Notes: generated by a model not told the origin, from the letters alone. Counted from the first letter of the stretch, positions 45,148-54,314 are shown. The stretch: 64,000 nucleotides of DNA from Microbacterium sp. XT11 (GCF_001513675.1 NZ_CP013859.1:1365081-1429080), one strand, 5' to 3'. A program made the numbers and translations.

Positions 45148-45391
45148 ATCACGAACCCCACGTTCGTGACAGTCGTCTGCATTCCCGACCCCTCGGGTCT
45201 TGCCGCTCACCGTGATCCCACATCACGGGTGCCTCCGCCATCCCACACGGCGGAGCTTGCAGCAAGCACTGCAGACTTTCCTCACTCTAGCGGATGGATG
45301 AACTCTTCGGAAGGTATTTCACACGTGTGGATGAACCAATATTCCGGAACGTTCACGTCCGGCGTCCTCGCGCACCGCTAGTCTGTCGCGC

Positions 45392-46573
45392 GTGAATGCG
45401 TCGATTTCGCCCCGGTTCCACCTGAGTCGCATGCTCCCGCGCGATCCGAACCAGCCGCACCGTGTCGCGAGTTCCCTCGAGCTGTTCTTCGACCTCGTCT
45501 TCGTCGTGGCGGTGAGCACGGCGGCAGTGCAGTTGCATCATGCGCTTGCCGAGGGTGACGTCGTCCACGGCATCACGTCGTACGCGATGGTGTTCTTCGC
45601 TATCTGGTGGGCCTGGATGAACTTCACCTGGTTCGCCACCTCGTTCGACACCGACGACTGGCTCTACCGCGTCACCACGATCGTGCAGATGGGCGGGGTG
45701 CTCGTGCTCGCGGCAGGCGTGCCGCGAGCGTTCCACGGCGACTTCCTGCTGCCGGTGATCGGCTACATCGTCATGCGCATCGCGATGATCGCGCAATGGC
45801 TGCGCGCGTCGCGCTCGGCCGGTGAGCGGTTGCGCGCTGCGACGATCCGCTACGCCATAGGCATCGCGGCGGTGCAGGTGCTGTGGGTGCTGTTCCTGCT
45901 CATCCCGACGGGCCCGCTCCAGCTCGCAGCCTTCGTCGCCTTCGCCCTCATCGAGATCGCCGTCCCCGTCTTCGCCGAGTACCGGCAGCAGACTCCGTGG
46001 CACCCGCACCACATCACCGAGAGGTACGGCCTGTTCACCCTCATCGTGCTTGGCGAGAGTCTGCTCGCCTCGGCGAACGGCATCATCGAGGCGATCGACA
46101 AGGTCGACTCGCTGGGACCGCTCATCTCGATCGCGGTGCTCACGCTCGTGGTCACGGCGTCGCTCTGGTGGATCTACTTCTGGCCGCCTCACCACCGGGC
46201 CATCACGACGTTCCGGCGGTCGCTGCGCTACGGCTACACGCACTACTTCGTCTTCGCCGCGGCCGGCGCGTTCTCGGCCGGCATCGAGGTGGAGCTCGAC
46301 GTGCTCACCGGCCACAGCCACGTTTCTCCGGTCGCCGCGTCGCTCGCCGTGTCGATTCCGATCGCGATCTTCCTGATCGGGATCTGGTGGATCGCGATCC
46401 GAGGCAACGCCGACCGCGTGGTGAACACCGTCGTACCGGTGGGCGCGGCCCTCGTGCTGCTCGACCCCGTGCTGCCGATCCCCGTCGCGATCACGGCGCT
46501 CGTCATGGTGGCCATCGTCGTCGTGCTGGTCTGCCGGCCTCCCGTCGCGCGGGACGGCGACGCGCACGCCTGA
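45392..46573 (+). CDS. LtrA-family (low temperature requirement A) membrane protein
   Basis: 393 residues, about 11-12 membrane helices. The family hallmark is near the start: PHRVASSLELFFDLVFVVAVSTAAVQLHHAL, followed by WWAWMNFTWFATSFDTDDWLYR and HHITERYGLFTLIVLGESLLASANG. GTG 45392 sits 16 bases after TAGTCT, consistent with a near-leaderless mRNA. Biochemical function of the family is poorly known. Not clearly part of the polysaccharide locus. Confidence 0.88.
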   Translation: MNASISPRFHLSRMLPRDPNQPHRVASSLELFFDLVFVVAVSTAAVQLHHALAEGDVVHGITSYAMVFFAIWWAWMNFTWFATSFDTDDWLYRVTTIVQMGGVLVLAAGVPRAFHGDFLLPVIGYIVMRIAMIAQWLRASRSAGERLRAATIRYAIGIAAVQVLWVLFLLIPTGPLQLAAFVAFALIEIAVPVFAEYRQQTPWHPHHITERYGLFTLIVLGESLLASANGIIEAIDKVDSLGPLISIAVLTLVVTASLWWIYFWPPHHRAITTFRRSLRYGYTHYFVFAAAGAFSAGIEVELDVLTGHSHVSPVAASLAVSIPIAIFLIGIWWIAIRGNADRVVNTVVPVGAALVLLDPVLPIPVAITALVMVAIVVVLVCRPPVARDGDAHA

Positions 46574-46576
46574 GAG

Positions 46577-46632
46577 CTACGCGGAGGCGAGGATCAGCGC
46601 CTCGACAGCTCTACGCGGAGGCGAGGATCAGC
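46577..46632. repeat. Duplicated 3' end of the tetR gene
   Basis: The 22 bp CTACGCGGAGGCGAGGATCA plus GC occur at 46577-46598 and 46611-46632 (34-bp period). The second copy is the stop codon and last codons of the tetR gene; the first is a duplicate just beyond the stop. Confidence 0.85.
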
Positions 46633-47225
46633 CCCTCGCAGTGCGCGCGCAGCCGCTCCGCCGCGTCGGCGTCTCCTCGCAGCTGGCGGATGAGCGCATG
46701 CTGGAAGAGTCCGTCGACGAGGCCGTAGGCGCCCGCCGGCTCGAGGACCGCCGGTCGGCCGGTGAGCTGCGAGTACCGCTCGACGATCGCCCACACCATC
46801 TTCTCGAGCAGTTCGTCGATGCGCACGATCGTCTCCTCGAAGCCGGAGTCGAACATCGCCTGGTTGCGCAGGTCGTACCAGAGGCGGTGCATCGGTGCCT
46901 CGTTCCGCAGCGTCCAGGACATCTCCGCGGCGACGCGAGAGGCCAGCTCCTCGCCGCTCGTCGCGGTCGCGACGATGTCGTCGTACCGGCGGGCGCACGC
47001 CGACTTGTAGAGCCAGACCGATTCACCGACGAGATCGTCCTTGTCGGCGAAGTAGTAGTGCAGCGTTCCGTGCGAGAGGCCGGAGTGCTGCGCGATGTCG
47101 CGCAGGCCCGTGCGGGCGAAGCCGTGCTCGGCGATCGTCGCGAGCGCTGATTCGGCGAGCATCCGCCGACGCCGGGCGAACTTGTCGACGCTGCCCCGCG
47201 CTGCACGTTCTGCCACCGTGGTCAT
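46611..47225 (-). CDS. TetR-family transcriptional regulator
   Basis: 204 residues. N-terminal helix-turn-helix RRRMLAESALATIAEHGFARTGLRDIAQHSGLSHGTLHYYFADKDDLV (about 20-65) typical of TetR/AcrR, and a C-terminal ligand-binding domain of helices (WYDLRNQAMFDSGFEETIVRI). A TTGACAACTGTCCA near-palindrome 75 bp upstream is a candidate autoregulatory operator. The dioxygenase-like gene lies across the intergenic region and could be a target, though it reads from a separate promoter. Confidence 0.88.
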   Translation of the reverse strand: MTTVAERAARGSVDKFARRRRMLAESALATIAEHGFARTGLRDIAQHSGLSHGTLHYYFADKDDLVGESVWLYKSACARRYDDIVATATSGEELASRVAAEMSWTLRNEAPMHRLWYDLRNQAMFDSGFEETIVRIDELLEKMVWAIVERYSQLTGRPAVLEPAGAYGLVDGLFQHALIRQLRGDADAAERLRAHCEGLILASA

Positions 47226-47299
47226 GTCCGCCTCCGCGACCCTGTTGTGCTGATCTTAGCCATGGGACGGCAGAAATGGGACAGTCGTTCGAGAAAATC

Positions 47300-47313
47300 T
47301 TGACAACTGTCCA
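47300..47313. promoter_or_regulatory. Candidate TetR operator / -35 region
   Basis: TTGACAACTGTCCA is a 14-bp imperfect palindrome (10 of 14 symmetric positions) in an AT-rich patch upstream of tetR, and it includes a consensus -35 TTGACA for the + strand. Confidence 0.35.
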
Positions 47314-47449
47314 GAATATTGCTGAACTGGAGGAGCCGGTCGAGAGCCCTGGTCCCCAGCCGGGGCATGCCGACATGCGATGCTTCGTCCGTGATCCCCA
47401 GTCGCGGACCCAGCGATGCCGGGCGACGACAATCGTCGCTCGGGCGATG

Positions 47450-47479
47450 AAGGGCGGATGCGGAGAGCATCCGCCCTTT
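47450..47479 (+). terminator. Intrinsic terminator in the tetR-dioxygenase gap
   Basis: Perfect 12-bp stem AAGGGCGGATGC / GCATCCGCCCTT with a 5-base loop, followed by TCTCGTCT. No + strand gene precedes it, so it may end a short untranslated transcript starting near 47335. The remaining DNA of 47226-47597 holds no credible ORF. Confidence 0.6.
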
Positions 47480-47597
47480 CTCGTCTGTGCGGCGCCGGCG
47501 ACTTGCTCATAGGGACCCCATAGCCGGTCCAGAGAATCCTGATCGACGGCCACGGAAGCATGATGACGACAAGCCGCCCGTTCGAGAGGAGCCGCGC

Positions 47598-48566
47598 ATG
47601 AGCCGCATCCCGGAGCCCATCCAGACCCCGCAGGGTCCTGCCTATCAGGGGCGCCTGCTCGATCACCCCGACGAGGAGGTCGTCGATCAAGGAGCGTCGT
47701 TCGACATCCGCACCCTCATCAGCCGCCGAGGGGTGCTGAGCCTCGCCGGTCTCGGTGTCGGCGCGGTGGTCCTGGCGGCCTGCGCCCCGTCGACGAGCGG
47801 CGGGTCGGGCGCCACCGCGACGCCGTCGTCCGGGTCGGATTCCACGTCGACCACGGCGAGCGGAGAGATCCCCGATGAGACGGCGGGACCGTACCCCGGA
47901 GACGGGTCGAACGGCCCCGACGTGCTGGAGGAATCGGGCATCGTGCGCCGTGACATCACCACCTCCATCGACGGATCCGCGACCGCCGACGGCGTCCCGC
48001 TCACGATCGAGTTCCAGATCCTCGACATGGCCAATGATGACGCGCCCTTCGCCGGCGTCGCCGTGTACGCCTGGCACTGCACGGCGCAGGGCGAGTACTC
48101 CCTCTACTCCGAAGGGCTCGAGGACGTGACGTTCCTGCGCGGCGTGCAGGTCACCGACGCCGACGGCCGGCTCTCGTTCACCTCCGTGTACCCGGGGTGC
48201 TACTCGGGGCGCTGGCCGCACATCCACTTCGAGGTCTACCCTGACGTCTCCGCGATCACCGACTCCACGGCCGCGATCGCCACCTCTCAGATGGCGATGC
48301 CGGAGGAGGCCAGCACGGCGGTGTACGCCACGTCGGCGTACAGCGGCTCCGCGCAGAACCTGGCCGGGGTCACGCTCGACGGAGACAACGTGTTCGGCGA
48401 CGACGGCGGCGCCTCGCAGCTCGCGACGATCACGGGTGATGTCAGCACCGGATACACGGCGTCGCTCGTGGTCCGGGTCGACACGCGCACGACGCCGACG
48501 GCGGGTTCGGCGCCCAGCGGCGGCCAGGGTGGCGCCGGCGGGGGAGGGCAGCCCCCTGCCCGCTGA
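47598..48566 (+). CDS. Secreted intradiol-dioxygenase-like lipoprotein
   Basis: 322 residues from ATG 47598 (GAGAGGAG site). A 36-residue cytosolic leader precedes a twin-arginine signal SRRGVLSLAGLGVGAVVLAACAPS with lipobox, so it is probably exported folded by Tat and lipidated. The intradiol ring-cleavage fold follows: DETAGPYPGDG, GVAVYAWHCTAQGEYSLYS and PGCYSGRWPHIHFEVYP. These supply the Tyr, Tyr, His, His ligands for Fe(III). It would cleave catechols or quinol-like aromatics outside the cell. C-terminus Gly/Pro-rich. Confidence 0.85.
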   Translation: MSRIPEPIQTPQGPAYQGRLLDHPDEEVVDQGASFDIRTLISRRGVLSLAGLGVGAVVLAACAPSTSGGSGATATPSSGSDSTSTTASGEIPDETAGPYPGDGSNGPDVLEESGIVRRDITTSIDGSATADGVPLTIEFQILDMANDDAPFAGVAVYAWHCTAQGEYSLYSEGLEDVTFLRGVQVTDADGRLSFTSVYPGCYSGRWPHIHFEVYPDVSAITDSTAAIATSQMAMPEEASTAVYATSAYSGSAQNLAGVTLDGDNVFGDDGGASQLATITGDVSTGYTASLVVRVDTRTTPTAGSAPSGGQGGAGGGGQPPAR

Positions 48567-48763
48567 CGGCGTGGTCCGGCTCACCGGTGGCACGGTCCGA
48601 GTGGTTGGCGTGGTAGTCTGAAGGAGCAACGTGTGCGTTTCGCCCCCTCTCGGCCGCCGCGTCGCCACTGATCAGGGCCATCCACGGACCACGCACATCG
48701 ACGCGCGCGGCATCCGCCCTCGATCTCCCGATCGCGGAGCGCGCGTGCGCCCGCCACAGAGCA

Positions 48764-49063
48764 ATGAGCATGACCATGAGCAGTACCACCATCCCTTCCT
48801 TCGACCCGCTGACCTGGAAACAGGCCGACCTCGACGTGCACGTCGCGACGCGAGACGGCGAGTTCGCCGGCTTCGTCGAGTTCGACGGCTCCGCGTACGT
48901 CGTCCGCGACAACCGCGGCACCGAGATCGGTGCGTTCCCGACGCTCGACGACGCCTTCCGTGCGCTCGAGGAGGTGCAGACGACCGCGCGCCGTCCGCAC
49001 ACCACCTTTCCGCTGAGGCTCCCGCGCGTGCTGCGGCGCCGCCCGCGCCGTGCCAGCGCCTGA
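48764..49063 (+). CDS. Small hypothetical protein
   Basis: 99 residues: a short beta-rich core (DVHVATRDGEFAGFVEFDGSAYVVRDNRGTEIGAFPTLDDAFRALEEV) and a strongly basic tail (RLPRVLRRRPRRASA) that may touch nucleic acid or membrane. No family recognised. A -10-like TAGTCT at about 48615, followed by GAAGGAG and about 140 bp of leader, suggests a long 5' UTR (48620-48763) in which I see no conserved riboswitch. Confidence 0.6.
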   Translation: MSMTMSSTTIPSFDPLTWKQADLDVHVATRDGEFAGFVEFDGSAYVVRDNRGTEIGAFPTLDDAFRALEEVQTTARRPHTTFPLRLPRVLRRRPRRASA

Positions 49064-49091
49064 GCGGGGCAGCCGCGTAAGACGCAGACGC

Positions 49092-49133
49092 AGAAGAGGG
49101 ACGTGAGCGGTCGACCGCTCACGTCCCTCTTCT
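49092..49133. terminator. 42-bp perfect palindrome, bidirectional terminator
   Basis: Perfect palindrome of 21-bp arms (AGAAGAGGGACG... centred on TCGA at 49111-49114), flanked by CTTCT/AGAAG that give U-rich ends in both directions. It lies between the convergent genes ending at 49063 and 49144. Confidence 0.75.
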
Positions 49134-49143
49134 CGTCCGCTGC

Positions 49144-50640
49144 TCAGCGCGTGATGTTGTCGTCGGCCTCGACCACGTCGATCGTGATCTTGCCGTCGAT
49201 CGTGGCCGTGTCGTCGTCGACGAGCTCGTCTTCGAGCACCTCCTCACCGAGGAACACATCGGAGGGCTCTGCCTCGATGACCTCGGCCTCGAAGGTCTCG
49301 ACCTCGTCGTCGACCTCGATCTCGTCGTCGACGACCATGTCGTCTGCCGCTGCGACCTCGGCGCTCACATCGCCGTCGACGTCGTCGGACGAGGGTGCGA
49401 AGGCCTCGTCGGCCGACACCGCCGCTGCCGCCGCGCCCGTCGTCGGCGCGGTTGCAGCCGCCTCGTCGCTGAAGATGCCGTCGGGGCGGATGAGCTCACG
49501 CACCTCGGCCATGAAGCTCGCGAGCTGCTGCTGCTGCCAGCGCAGCTTGCGGGCGTGGTCCTCGGCGTCGCGCAGCACGGTCGTCGTGTGCGACGTGACG
49601 GAGTCGACGATCTTCTGCGCCTTCACACGCGCGCGCTCGAGAGTCTCGCGGGCGCGCACCTGCGCATCCGCTTCGATCGCCGCCGCCTGGGTGCGCATCA
49701 GGCGCTCGTAGTCGTCCGCCTTCGCGGAGATCCGCTGCGCGTGCTCGAGCGAGGCCGCGACCTGCTCGTTGGCATCGGTCGTGATGCGCTCCGCGTGCGC
49801 GACCGCCTGGTTGTGCAGCACGAGGAACTCCTGCTGCGCGTCGTCCTGGCGACGGGTCAGGGTCTCTTCGAACTCCAGCACGCGTGCGTTCATCTCGCGC
49901 ACCTCGCGCTCGGCGTCGGCGCGGAGCTGGGCGGTCTCCCGCGTCACGAGAGAGCGCAGGGCGGCCGCGCCCTTCTCGGCCTCGGTGCGGATGGCCGTGG
50001 CCTCCTGGGTCGCCTGGTGCACCTTCTCGGCGGCGTGCGCGGCCTCGCGCTCGATGGTGGCCTGATGCGCCGTGTACTCCGTCTCGATCTTCAGCCGCAC
50101 CTGGTCGGCGTCGTGCTGAGCCTGGGCGATGATGCGGGCTGCGTCGGCTTCGGCCTCGGCGCGCTGCGCCGTGACCTCCTCGCGGGCCGCGGCCATGAGC
50201 CGGTCGGCCTGCACGGCGGCGTTCTGGATGAGCACGTTGGCCTGCTCCTCGGCGACACGGAGGATCGCCTCGAACTGCTCACGCGACGGGGCGTCCTCGC
50301 CCTCAGGGCGAGGGGCGTCGACGAGCTCGTTCGTGAGGGTGGTCACCCGCTGCTCGGCGTCTGCCGCCTGCGCCTTGGCCGCCGCGAGCTCCGACTCGAG
50401 GACCTCGCGGGCCTGGCGCTCTTCGGCACGGATGGCCTCGACCTGGTCTTCGTGACGCGCTTCCGCGTCGGCGAGGTCGGCCTTCAGCTGCTGCAGCTGG
50501 TTGCGCAGCGCGCTGAGAGCCGCGTCGACCTCGCCCTTGTCGTACCCGCGGAACGAGGCGGTGAATCCGCCGGTGTGCTCGCGCGGGGTCTCGTCGATGA
50601 GCTTGTCGAAGAAGTCGTTGTCGGCGGGCGTTTCGCTCAT
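49144..50640 (-). CDS. DivIVA-like coiled-coil cytoskeletal protein
   Basis: 498 residues. The N-terminus holds a DivIVA-type anchor (GGFTASFRGYDKGEVDAALSALRNQL). Residues 50-370 are almost continuous coiled coil rich in Ala, Glu, Arg and Gln. The last 120 residues form an acidic tail (VVDDEIEVDDEVETFEAEV). Proteins of this type (Wag31/Scy/FilP-like) organise polar growth and the cell envelope in Actinobacteria. Stand-alone gene with its own terminator. Confidence 0.8.
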   Translation of the reverse strand: MSETPADNDFFDKLIDETPREHTGGFTASFRGYDKGEVDAALSALRNQLQQLKADLADAEARHEDQVEAIRAEERQAREVLESELAAAKAQAADAEQRVTTLTNELVDAPRPEGEDAPSREQFEAILRVAEEQANVLIQNAAVQADRLMAAAREEVTAQRAEAEADAARIIAQAQHDADQVRLKIETEYTAHQATIEREAAHAAEKVHQATQEATAIRTEAEKGAAALRSLVTRETAQLRADAEREVREMNARVLEFEETLTRRQDDAQQEFLVLHNQAVAHAERITTDANEQVAASLEHAQRISAKADDYERLMRTQAAAIEADAQVRARETLERARVKAQKIVDSVTSHTTTVLRDAEDHARKLRWQQQQLASFMAEVRELIRPDGIFSDEAAATAPTTGAAAAAVSADEAFAPSSDDVDGDVSAEVAAADDMVVDDEIEVDDEVETFEAEVIEAEPSDVFLGEEVLEDELVDDDTATIDGKITIDVVEADDNITR

Positions 50641-50779
50641 GGGTCGGCCTTTCTGGTGGGGCCGTGGCGCAGACCGGTCGGTGGGGCCGCGCAGGCCGAA
50701 GGATGAGGGGGCTGACGCACCGCGACGACGCGCGGTGGTGCTGCGAACAGCCTAGCCGGGACGGCGGCGGCGTGCGCTG

Positions 50780-51628
50780 TCAGTGATGGCGCGCGATCGC
50801 GGCGATGACGGCGATCATGTCGTCGTGTGGTCGGTCGGTCGCGGCATCAGCGAACAGCGCGCGGCACACCGCCATGAGGGGGTGCGGGATGCCGGCCTCC
50901 ACGGCTGCGTCCTCGACGAGCGCCGCGTTCTTCAGCACGTCGGAGATCGCCGCCTGTGCGGAGAAGTCCCCGTCGAGCAGCTTGGCCGACTTGCCGCGCG
51001 ACACGACGGAGGCCATGGGGCCGGCGTCGAGGACCTGCTGCAGGACACGTGCGTCTGCACCGGTGGCCTGCGCGAAATGGAAGGCCTCGGCGAGGCCGGT
51101 GACCATCGTGATGAGGAACGTGTTGACGGCGAGCTTCATCCCCAGCGCCGCGGGGACCTCGCCGCACATCACACGCTGGGCGCACATCGCGTCGATCACC
51201 GGCGCGATCTCGTCGACGGCATCCGACGCGCCGGCGAGCATCGCCACGAGCGTGCCTTCGGCGGCCGGTCCGCGCGAGCCGGACACGGGAGCCTCGACGT
51301 ATGAGCCGCCCGCCGCCGCGATGTCGTCGGCGAGCGCCCGCGAGAAGGCCGGTCGGAAGGTGCCCATCTGCACGGTGACGCGGTCACGCATGAGGTCTGC
51401 GAATCGGTCGGTGCCCCGGCCGAGGACCTCGTCGACCGCCTCCTCGTCACGGAGCATGAGCACGACGACGCGGTTGCGGGCGTACAGCTCGTCGACGGTG
51501 GCTGCCGCTGCGGCGCCGTCGAGCGACTTCGGCGTGCGGTTCCACGTCGTCACGGCGAAGCCGGCGCGTACGAGGTTGGCGGCCATCGGCATCCCCATGA
51601 TGCCGAGTCCGATGAACCCCACGTTCAC
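50780..51628 (-). CDS. NAD(P)-dependent beta-hydroxyacid dehydrogenase
   Basis: 282 residues from GTG 51628 (GTGA overlap). Family of 3-hydroxyisobutyrate dehydrogenase / tartronate semialdehyde reductase: VGFIGLGIMGMPMAANLVRAGFAVTTWNRTP nucleotide-binding fold, EAPVSGSRGPAAEGTLVAMLAG substrate loop, and catalytic lysine in GMKLAVNTFLITM. It reduces or oxidises a short beta-hydroxy acid; substrate not determinable. Forms a two-gene leftward unit with the membrane protein upstream. Confidence 0.88.
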   Translation of the reverse strand: MNVGFIGLGIMGMPMAANLVRAGFAVTTWNRTPKSLDGAAAAATVDELYARNRVVVLMLRDEEAVDEVLGRGTDRFADLMRDRVTVQMGTFRPAFSRALADDIAAAGGSYVEAPVSGSRGPAAEGTLVAMLAGASDAVDEIAPVIDAMCAQRVMCGEVPAALGMKLAVNTFLITMVTGLAEAFHFAQATGADARVLQQVLDAGPMASVVSRGKSAKLLDGDFSAQAAISDVLKNAALVEDAAVEAGIPHPLMAVCRALFADAATDRPHDDMIAVIAAIARHH

Positions 51629-52173
51629 GAGCCGCCTCCGCGATCGGCATCCGTCTCCGTTTCGGCGGTCGCGAGCACCCATACCGGAGGGTCGCCGTCG
51701 CGGCGTGCATAGTGCAGCTGCGGTCCGGGGGACGAAGCGACGCCCTGTGTTGCGGCGCCCGACGCGACGTGAGTCTTGATCTGCTCCCAGAACTCGGGAT
51801 TCTGCGGCGTGCCCAGCAGCTCTCTCGTCCGCGCGACTTCGAGCCGGGTGCCCTGTGCGGTCGAGACGAGCCGGGCGACCGCGTCGTCGGGTTCGACGAA
51901 CCGGATGCCGTACCCGCCGTCGCCGCGTGCCGTGAGCATGCGGGGGTGCTGGAGCGCGACCCTGTCGACGATCTCGCGTGCGACCGTGTCCGGCGCGTGG
52001 AGCAGCAGGGAGGAGCCGAGCGCCGCGAGAGCCTCGTCGGTGCGCGACGACGAGATCGCCCGACCGGTGCTCGCGGCGGCCCGCTGCGACGAACCGCGGG
52101 TCCAGCGCGGAAGGACGAGCGCCAGCACGATCACGGCGATGATGATGCCGGCGAAGAGCAGAGGGGAGTCCAC
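51625..52173 (-). CDS. Single-pass membrane protein, unknown
   Basis: 182 residues from GTG 52173. One N-terminal helix (LLFAGIIIAVIVLALVLPRW, about 5-24), then a cytosolic or exported alpha/beta domain (GYGIRFVEPDDAVARLVSTAQGTRLEV ... PEFWEQIKTHVA ... VWVLATAETETD). Coupled by 4-bp overlap to the dehydrogenase. No family recognised. Confidence 0.6.
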   Translation of the reverse strand: MDSPLLFAGIIIAVIVLALVLPRWTRGSSQRAAASTGRAISSSRTDEALAALGSSLLLHAPDTVAREIVDRVALQHPRMLTARGDGGYGIRFVEPDDAVARLVSTAQGTRLEVARTRELLGTPQNPEFWEQIKTHVASGAATQGVASSPGPQLHYARRDGDPPVWVLATAETETDADRGGGS

Positions 52174-52318
52174 GCGCCCAATCTACGACGAGGCGCAGGG
52201 TGAGCCCATCATGCGATGGGTGCACGTGCTCTCCGGGACGCGCCTACTCCCCGGGGAGCAGGACGGCCGTCTCCCGGGAGCGGATCCGGCTGTCGGAGGC
52301 GGGGGATAGCATCGGGGG

Positions 52319-53500
52319 ATGCCGGAGCCGCCGCCCGTCGCAGACCGCGCAACGCCCCCGTGGTGGACGCGTCGTGCGGCGCTGGTCATGCCCGTCGTCG
52401 TCTCGCTGTTCGTGCAGGTCCCGGCATCCGTGTGGGGACTCGCGCGGCTGCACCCCCAGATCGGCTGGCCCGCCGTGGTGCACGTGCTCCTCGCCGTCGC
52501 AGCGCCCCTGACGCTCCTCGCAGCCCGGCGTGCTCCGGGGGCCGTCGTCGTGGCCGTGACCGCGATGGCCGTGGCCGACGTCTTCCTCACTCCTGTGTAC
52601 GGCCCGCCGTTCGTGTCGCTCGGCTTCGCCATCATCGGCGCCGTCGTGCGCGGGGCGGCGGTGTGGGCCGCGGCATCCGTCGTCGTCGGCTGGGCGACGG
52701 TGCTGCTCGTCGCGTCGTTCGGCGCACGCGAGTGGCCGCCGCCTGTCGTGGTGCTCGCCACGATCGCGCTCGCGGCCTGCTTCGCCGTCGGCGGATTCGC
52801 GCGTGCCCGCCGCGCGCGCATGGAGGCCCTGCGCGAAGAGGCGGCCCGCGAACGGCAGACCGCGGAGCAGCGGGAACGTGTGCGCATCGCCCGCGAGCTG
52901 CACGACGTGCTCGGTCACTCGCTGTCGCAGATCTCGGTGCAGGCGGGTGTCGGCCTGCATCTGTTCGACCGCGACCCGGAGCAGGCCAGGGCCGCGTTGG
53001 CGCACGTCAAGGAGACCTCGAAGCAGGCGCTCGACGAGGTGCGTGCGGTGCTCGGCGTGCTGCGCGAAGGGGAGACCCCCCTCACGCCGGGGTTCGGCCT
53101 GGCGGAGCTGCCGCGGCTCGTGCACGGCGCGGCGGGCGGCGCGGTGCAGACGGGGCTCGACGACCGGCTCGGCGGCGACCTGCCAGACCGTGCCACCCAG
53201 CTCGCGGCGTACCGCATCGTGCAGGAGGCGCTCACGAACGTGGTGCGGCACTCGGGCGCGAGCCGTGCGCGGGTGACGCTGGAGCGTTCGCACGATGCCC
53301 TGCGGATCGGCGTCGTCGACGACGGCCGGGGCACCACGGAGTCCGAGGTCGCCGCGTCAGGCGGACGGGGAGTGCTCGGGATGCAGGAGCGTGCGGCCCT
53401 GCTGGGAGGAAGGGTGGACGTGCGCAGACGGACCGAGGGCGGCACGGAGGTCGCGGCGACCTTGCCGTGGCGCGCCGACGGGCACAGGGACGAGGCATGA
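52319..53500 (+). CDS. Sensor histidine kinase (NarL-type, HisKA_3)
   Basis: 393 residues. Four to five membrane helices (about 20-165) with very short loops, so it probably senses membrane or intramembrane signals. A HisKA_3 dimerisation helix follows with phospho-acceptor in RIARELHDVLGHSLSQISVQ (His about 205), then HATPase_c (IVQEALTNVVRHSGA, GVVDDGRG, GGRGVLGMQERAALLGG). The ATG stands a few bases after TAGCAT, implying leaderless translation. Its stop overlaps the response-regulator ATG. Confidence 0.9.
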   Translation: MPEPPPVADRATPPWWTRRAALVMPVVVSLFVQVPASVWGLARLHPQIGWPAVVHVLLAVAAPLTLLAARRAPGAVVVAVTAMAVADVFLTPVYGPPFVSLGFAIIGAVVRGAAVWAAASVVVGWATVLLVASFGAREWPPPVVVLATIALAACFAVGGFARARRARMEALREEAARERQTAEQRERVRIARELHDVLGHSLSQISVQAGVGLHLFDRDPEQARAALAHVKETSKQALDEVRAVLGVLREGETPLTPGFGLAELPRLVHGAAGGAVQTGLDDRLGGDLPDRATQLAAYRIVQEALTNVVRHSGASRARVTLERSHDALRIGVVDDGRGTTESEVAASGGRGVLGMQERAALLGGRVDVRRRTEGGTEVAATLPWRADGHRDEA

Positions 53501-54159
53501 TCCGCGTGGCGCTGGCCGACGACCAGCTGCTGGTGAGGGCGGGGTTCCGTGCGCTGCTCGACGCGGAACCCGACATCGAGGTCGTCGCCGAGGCGTCGAC
53601 GGGTCAGGAGCTGCTGGCGCGCATCCGCGAGGCGCCGGTCGATGTCGTGCTGATGGACATCCGGATGCCGGACGGCGACGGGCTCTGGGCGACCGAGCAG
53701 ATCGCCGCTGATCCGTCGCTGTCGGGCGTGCATGTCGTGATCGTGACGACGTTCGAGCTCGACGAGTATGTGGTGCGGGCCGTGCGGGCGGGCGCGGCCG
53801 GGTTCCTCGTGAAGGACACGGAGCCGGCCGACCTCGTGCGGGCGGTGCGCGCGGTCGCCGCGGGGGAGGCGCTGCTGTCGCCGGGCGTGACGAAGCGGCT
53901 GCTCGAACGCATGGCGGTGGGGCTGAGGGAGGCGCCGGAGCGCGACGAGCTCGCGGCGATCACCGAGCGCGAGCGGGAGGTGCTGACCCTCGTCGGTCTC
54001 GGCCTCACGAACGAGGAGATCGCGGAACGGCTGTTCCTGAGTCCGCTCACGGCCAAGACGCACGTGTCGCGCATCATGACGAAGCTGCACGCTCGCGACC
54101 GCGTGCACCTCGTAGTGCTCGCCTACGAGACCGGGCTCGTGGCGCCGGGCTGGCAGTAG
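53497..54159 (+). CDS. LuxR/NarL-family response regulator
   Basis: 220 residues. Receiver domain with ADDQLLVRAGFRALL, phospho-aspartate in DVVLMDIRMPDGDG (Asp about 54) and lysine in GFLVKDTEPADL. The LuxR helix-turn-helix ITEREREVLTLVGLGLTNEEIAERLFLSPLTAKTHVSRIM covers about 155-195. Translationally coupled to the kinase. Such pairs in Actinobacteria usually control an adjacent transporter, but none is present here. Confidence 0.93.
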   Translation: MIRVALADDQLLVRAGFRALLDAEPDIEVVAEASTGQELLARIREAPVDVVLMDIRMPDGDGLWATEQIAADPSLSGVHVVIVTTFELDEYVVRAVRAGAAGFLVKDTEPADLVRAVRAVAAGEALLSPGVTKRLLERMAVGLREAPERDELAAITEREREVLTLVGLGLTNEEIAERLFLSPLTAKTHVSRIMTKLHARDRVHLVVLAYETGLVAPGWQ

Positions 54160-54190
54160 CGCGGGCTCGTGGCGCCGGGCTGGCCGTAGC
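54131..54190 (+). repeat. 30-bp tandem duplication at the 3' end of the response regulator gene
   Basis: Units 54131-54160 and 54161-54190 match at 28 of 30 bases and each contains a TAG stop, so the second unit duplicates the last nine codons and stop beyond the gene. Confidence 0.85.
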
Positions 54191-54314
54191 GGGGGCGTAC
54201 TCCCAGCGGAGCATCCGCAGTGTCCCCTCCGGCCGGATTCGCTCGCGGCGTGCGAAGACGAGGCTGATGTGCACCGGCCGAGACGCGGCCGGAGTTGAGA
54301 GAAGGATGCACATC

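Noticed and set aside
43543..45210. Longer start (45210) for the initiating transferase
   Set aside because: The first 45 codons run through the CTGGGGA repeats and have no ribosome site; ATG 45075 fits the family and the coupled mini-ORF.
48631..49080. Alternative 149-codon frame starting at GTG 48631 behind GAAGGAG
   Set aside because: The downstream part is an out-of-frame shadow of the 48764 gene and is Arg/Pro-rich; at most its first codons could be a leader peptide.
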